A stretch of DNA of 64,000 bases from Mesorhizobium sp. M1B.F.Ca.ET.045.04.1.1 (GTDB lineage: Bacteria; Pseudomonadota; Alphaproteobacteria; Rhizobiales; Rhizobiaceae), in the NCBI RefSeq assembly GCF_003952465.1, contig NZ_CP034448.1, positions 4,813,001-4,877,000 of the forward strand, read 5' to 3'. Shown piece after piece: positions 60,897-64,000 of this stretch (positions are counted from its first letter, which is position 1; each line of letters opens with the position of its first letter). A program made the position numbers and the translations under genes. Under the pieces are notes generated by a model. That model saw nothing but the letters and a program-made list of their open reading frames with translations, was not told the DNA's origin and searched no databases.

Positions 60897-61566
60897 TGGT
60901 TTCAAGCCGGCTGAACCGAACCGGGATGAGTTTCCGAGTCTCGAGTTGCCCAGCAGCATCCTTGTCGATGATAGTCAGAAACTGTACTTCTCCAGACGCC
61001 AAAGGCAGAACAATGCGTCCCCCTGGCTTGAGCTGATTCAGCAAAGCCGGCGGCACCCGCTCAGCCGCCACGCTAACCAGGATCTTGTCGAATGGGGCGT
61101 GCTCGGGCCAGCCGCGAGACCCGTCTCCGACACGAATGGCGACATTCGAGAAGCCAAGGCCCTGCAGCAGAGCCTCGGCATGGCTTGCGAATTCCTCGAT
61201 GATTTCGACACTCCAAACTTGTCCTGCGAGTTCCGCGAGGATCGCGGATTGATAGCCCAGGCCAGTCCCGATCTCGAGCACCGTTTCGTGCGGTTGGGGA
61301 GCTAGGAGATCGGTCATCAGAGCGACAATGAAGGGCTGCGACACGGTCTTATCGAAGCCGATCGGCAGCGGCATGTCCTGGTAGGCATAAGGCGCGACCG
61401 CAGCTGGCACGAAGAGATGTCGCGGGACCCGCCGCATCGATGCCATCACCCGCTCATCGAGCGTTGCCTTGCCGAGTTCTTCGCTTGCAAGATCGGCATG
61501 GATGGCAATCATCTCGACCATGTGCCTGCGTAGAACCGCAAGATGCTTTTCGTTCATCGGTTTCAC
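60892..61566 (-). CDS. pcm: Protein-L-isoaspartate O-methyltransferase
   Basis: A 224-aa PCMT-family methyltransferase that repairs isoaspartyl residues using S-adenosylmethionine. LEIGTGLGYQSAILAELAG near residues 95-113 is the SAM-binding motif, preceded by TVSQPFIVALMTDLL. The repeat at the 3-prime end contributes the stop codon. Length is normal. It stands alone and not beside surE, its usual partner. Confidence 0.87.
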   Translation of the reverse strand: MKPMNEKHLAVLRRHMVEMIAIHADLASEELGKATLDERVMASMRRVPRHLFVPAAVAPYAYQDMPLPIGFDKTVSQPFIVALMTDLLAPQPHETVLEIGTGLGYQSAILAELAGQVWSVEIIEEFASHAEALLQGLGFSNVAIRVGDGSRGWPEHAPFDKILVSVAAERVPPALLNQLKPGGRIVLPLASGEVQFLTIIDKDAAGQLETRKLIPVRFSRLETI

Positions 61567-61884
61567 GACGGTGAGGCTTTCCTCGACCAGCTGCTGCCAA
61601 AAGCATTATATCCTGTTCGTCTCGTCACAGTAACCGACAAGGCCGATGCGCTGGCGGCTGCGGCGATCGAAGGGGCTTGTGGAACCAAGTTGTCCGCAGG
61701 GCATCCGGTTTGGCTGGGGTTCTTGGAAGCTTTTCGAACTTTCTGCCTAGCACCTCCAGCCGAATTGCAGGTGCTTATGAAAGAGATTGGCTATCGGAAC
61801 ACGCAGTGGGGCAGCATTGATCAATGCACTGGCTCAGGAAACAAAATGGTCCTTGGCAGCGTCATCGCAGTGAAATCCACTTAG
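61543..61884 (+). CDS. Weakly supported hypothetical protein
   Basis: A 113-codon reading with plausible protein composition (LVTVTDKADALAAAAIEGAC, AFRTFCLAPPAELQVLMKEI) but lower GC3 than its neighbours. It overlaps the pcm start by 24 bp on the opposite strand and has no clear ribosome site. It could be a remnant. No family recognised. Confidence 0.25.
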   Translation: MLFVHRFHDGEAFLDQLLPKALYPVRLVTVTDKADALAAAAIEGACGTKLSAGHPVWLGFLEAFRTFCLAPPAELQVLMKEIGYRNTQWGSIDQCTGSGNKMVLGSVIAVKST

Positions 61885-62396
61885 GCGTTGCGTTCGTTCG
61901 CCTCGCTAGGCAGCTTGATGATGTAGTTAATATCGTCGAAATGTTCGATCGTATAATGCGCGTCGGCATCGTATTTTTCGCCATCCGCGTTGAATTCAAC
62001 AGCGAAGAATTTGCGACCGCCGTCAAATGAAGCGATCACCGAATCAGCTAGGAAGGATACCGGCGATCTAGATAGCTTGTAGCCTACGGTCTCTCCTTCC
62101 ATTATCTTTCCATCGGCGTCCTTGTAAGCTATCACCCAAATAAACCTTGGCATGAACTGAAGCTCAGAATAACTGGCGACGTCCGGCTCGATATAGCGCT
62201 GCTTGATAAATTCCTCAGCTTCCGGGGTAAGCGTGATGTTCCTTACTAGCTTCATTTCACACAAAGCCCCGTAGTCGAAGGAGTGCCAAACCTTGGACCG
62301 GCTGGATGACTTTCTTTCAGCGGCGGCCGCCGCCGCCATAGCTGCCGCCGATTCCTTTTGGCGCCGGCGCAGTCGGATCACAATTCCCGGAGCCAC
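61881..62396 (-). CDS. Hypothetical protein with an alanine-rich N-terminus
   Basis: A 171-aa reading from GTG. Residues 20-27 are a run of alanines; the conserved-looking part begins at MKLVRNITLTPEAEEFIKQR (Met48, 62255) and ends with a compact beta-rich C-terminus (FFAVEFNADGEKYDADAHYT). The true start may be Met48. GC is lower than in the core regions. No family recognised. Confidence 0.45.
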   Translation of the reverse strand: MAPGIVIRLRRRQKESAAAMAAAAAAERKSSSRSKVWHSFDYGALCEMKLVRNITLTPEAEEFIKQRYIEPDVASYSELQFMPRFIWVIAYKDADGKIMEGETVGYKLSRSPVSFLADSVIASFDGGRKFFAVEFNADGEKYDADAHYTIEHFDDINYIIKLPSEANERNA

Positions 62397-62477
62397 CCGA
62401 CTTCGAGACTGTGAAGCTTCCCACCGGCGTCGAATAGTGGCAATCGGTCCCTAGTTTCCCATTGTCAACGCCTACAG

Positions 62478-62684
62478 TCACACCGGAGAGCCATCGTCGT
62501 CCCTGCGCTCGGGGTCGAGCGTAAACAAGCCGGCGGCTATCTGGAGCGGGTTCCAGATACGATTGATGATGTTCTGGTGGTTGAGTGGCGTTCCTTCAGC
62601 CGAAGGAAATACGAGCCCATCAGGACCGTTGGGCGTAGTCAATGAAGTCAGGAGGTAGGCACCGGACGATATCGAGCCAAACAT
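62478..62684 (-). pseudogene. Truncated tyrosine recombinase (phage-type integrase)
   Basis: GLVFPSAEGTPLNHQNIINR and WNPLQIAAGLFTLDPE match the segment between the first catalytic arginine region and the HxLRH box of phage-type integrases. The reading stops before that box, and the N-terminal domain and catalytic tyrosine are missing. It marks a decayed mobile element about 1.2 kb from a tRNA gene. Confidence 0.6.
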
Positions 62685-62741
62685 CGGATTCGGCCTGGCT
62701 CATGCCCTCCGGCGCTGGCGATATGGCGGAGGTGCCAGCTT

Positions 62742-62927
62742 ATGGCGACTGACATCATCGCCAAGATGGCCGCTGAGGCAACCACCAAGGCTACGGCGAA
62801 GCTCGCCGAAATCGAGCTTGCTGCCAAATACGTGGCACACTTGATGGAAGCCCTGCACGGCGAGCGCTGCCGCATCGATATCAGCCATGAGCACGGCTAT
62901 GTCCTTGTGGTGACGCGGCTCGGCTGA
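62742..62927 (+). CDS. Small hypothetical protein
   Basis: A 61-aa helical, soluble protein (MATDIIAKMAAEATTKATAK, then HLMEALHGERCRIDISHEH). GGAGG lies 9 bp upstream of the ATG. No family recognised. Confidence 0.5.
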   Translation: MATDIIAKMAAEATTKATAKLAEIELAAKYVAHLMEALHGERCRIDISHEHGYVLVVTRLG

Positions 62928-62978
62928 TCAATTGTCCTTCGGACACTTGAAGGCCCGGCTGCTTCGGTGGCAGGGCTG

Positions 62979-63164
62979 TCAGTGACGGATGGCGGTCCAG
63001 ATTAGAAATCCCGCCAAAATGACAGCCGACGCTACAATGCTGCGCACGACCCCGCGTCGTAGCGAGGCTTCCAGCCCAAATTGCTTTATCGCCCTTCGCG
63101 GATCGGAGCGGAAATCCTCTTCCATTTGGCGGCGGATTTTTTGCTGCAAATCGTCTTCTGACAT
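62979..63164 (-). CDS. Small C-terminally anchored membrane protein
   Basis: A 61-aa protein with a charged N-terminus (MSEDDLQQKIRRQMEEDFRS) and a single C-terminal helix (VASAVILAGFLIWTAI). GAGGG stands 4-5 bp before the ATG. No family recognised. Confidence 0.5.
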   Translation of the reverse strand: MSEDDLQQKIRRQMEEDFRSDPRRAIKQFGLEASLRRGVVRSIVASAVILAGFLIWTAIRH

Positions 63165-63403
63165 CTAACCCTCACGGCTAAGCGGCTCCGGCGGTCTGGC
63201 CTTCATGTGTCTAGTGGCAGAAAAGTCACGCGGCTTTAATATGCGGGGCTTCAACTAGGGCGCGCTTATTATCCATCTTAGCGGGGCGTACCGTCCTGCC
63301 GGCGAGGGGTCACTGGAGCGCTCGCTGCGGCAACGTAGCGGGCGCTTCCGATTCGGGCGATGGCAATCCAGGCTGTCGGGCTTCGGCTTCCGGGCCTTTT
63401 TCG

Positions 63404-63613
63404 TTAGCCCACTCTCCGGCAGGACCGCCAGCGCGCGGTCTCGATGTCGTCACGGGAAATCCCCATGTCGCTGAGCATGTCGTCCGGTGAGTCGCTCAGA
63501 TCGTCCGTTGCCTTCAACAGCGCCTTCTGATCGGCTCGGCGGCCGAACCAACCGACAACGGGACCAGCTACGACAAGGGGAAGGTTCACAAGCATAGGAA
63601 GGTTCACAAGCAT
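63404..63613 (-). CDS. Small protein with DUF1127-like C-terminus
   Basis: A 69-aa reading starting MLVNLPMLVNLPLVVAGPVV and ending DDMLSDMGISRDDIETAR, which resembles the C-terminal motif of DUF1127 proteins. ATG at 63613 follows GGGAG; an in-frame start at 63679 is possible. The doubled MLVNLP comes from an 18-bp tandem duplication (63584-63619 area). Confidence 0.5.
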   Translation of the reverse strand: MLVNLPMLVNLPLVVAGPVVGWFGRRADQKALLKATDDLSDSPDDMLSDMGISRDDIETARWRSCRRVG

Positions 63614-63874
63614 CGGGGTACTCCCTTCAACGCTGCACAAGCTAGGCCGATGCTCCGGTGCGTCTGTGACAGAACTCACAGACCCATTAGTGTCCGCTAA
63701 TTCAAGAACGTGCCGAGAACGTCACGGCGATTCCGTGTTCCATGGAGTGAGCGGGAATGTTTTGTAATGCACGGAAAAACAAGGACTTAGGTGAAAGCGT
63801 GTTGCAAAGGCGATGTAACACGGTCCGGAGACCATGTTTTCAGATAAAGCATTGTTCCTGCTTGATTATTTGAG
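63614..63874. other. Intergenic region before tRNA-Gln
   Basis: AT-richer than the rest, with no coding signal on either strand and no clear terminator for the minus-strand tRNA. Confidence 0.35.
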
Positions 63875-63948
63875 TGGCTGGGGAACCTGGATTCGAACCA
63901 GGACTAACGGAGTCAGAGTCCGTGGGTCTACCGTTAACCTATTCCCCA
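63875..63948 (-). tRNA. tRNA-Gln (anticodon CTG)
   Basis: The reverse strand folds as a tRNA: acceptor TGGGGAA/TTCCCCA, D-arm GGTTAACGGTAGACC, anticodon arm ACGGA-CTCTGAC-TCCGT with anticodon CTG, T-arm CTGGTTCGAATCCAG. Discriminator G and an encoded CCA end at 63875. It reads CAG glutamine codons. Confidence 0.93.
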
Positions 63949-64000
63949 GCAGGCGCGGTTTGTGCCGCGCGAAGCGGGCGGCTCAAGCGCCGCGAGCGCT

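Overview
The window is high-GC DNA with a tightly packed, strongly GC3-biased gene content typical of an alphaproteobacterium of the Hyphomicrobiales. The hut layout with HutF/HutG, the ndvB-ndvA pair for cyclic beta-1,2-glucan, the many polar amino-acid ABC transporters and several families of short palindromic intergenic repeats all suggest a Mesorhizobium-like (Phyllobacteriaceae) genome. This is inference from gene content; no 16S or other marker gene is present.

Layout. 0.2-8.5 kb: complete histidine utilisation cluster (hutC, hutF on the minus strand; hutI, hutH, hutG, hutU, hutD on the plus strand) with a perfect HutC-type operator between the two arms. 8.8-19.5 kb: ndvB (a giant 2858-aa cyclic glucan synthase) and ndvA (its exporter). 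19.7-22.7 kb: an orphan ccmC, a D-threonine-aldolase-like PLP enzyme and a D-lyxose-isomerase-like protein, separated by repeats. 22.9-29.8 kb: a six-gene minus-strand operon (DUF4129, DUF4350, MoxR ATPase, DUF58, SpoIIM-like, RDD) divergent from a multi-pass membrane protein. 29.8-35.1 kb: a TPR-protein remnant, a DAO-family flavoenzyme, an ABC permease-ATPase fusion and its binding protein, divergent from a LacI regulator with two operators. 35.1-46 kb: an orphan oligopeptide-type binding protein, alpha/beta hydrolase, cysteine hydrolase, a DddP-like M24 protein, a GlxA-type regulator with a Nudix hydrolase, free-methionine sulfoxide reductase, a YeiH-family transporter, a GNAT and an aldehyde dehydrogenase. 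46-47.6 kb: small hypothetical genes and a strongly structured intergenic stretch. 47.6-59 kb: the most interesting locus, described next. 59-64 kb: an accessory-looking tail with a broken IS481-type transposase, repeats, very small genes, a VOC protein, Pcm, a truncated tyrosine integrase and a tRNA-Gln.

Central locus. Two divergent operons share a 244-bp promoter region. One encodes two ectoine-hydrolase-like M24 enzymes followed by heterotetrameric sarcosine oxidase (soxB, soxD, soxA, soxG). The other encodes an EhuBCDA-type ectoine importer and an FCD-type GntR regulator. The importer's binding protein keeps the residues expected for an ectoine-type ligand at exactly the expected spacing. 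The arrangement reads as uptake of a compatible-solute-like compound, hydrolytic opening or cleavage, and oxidation of an N-methyl amino acid product. The usual ectoine genes eutA, eutB, eutC and eutE are absent from the window, so the true substrate is open.

Limits: all family assignments are by reading motifs and from memory of families; no database search was possible.
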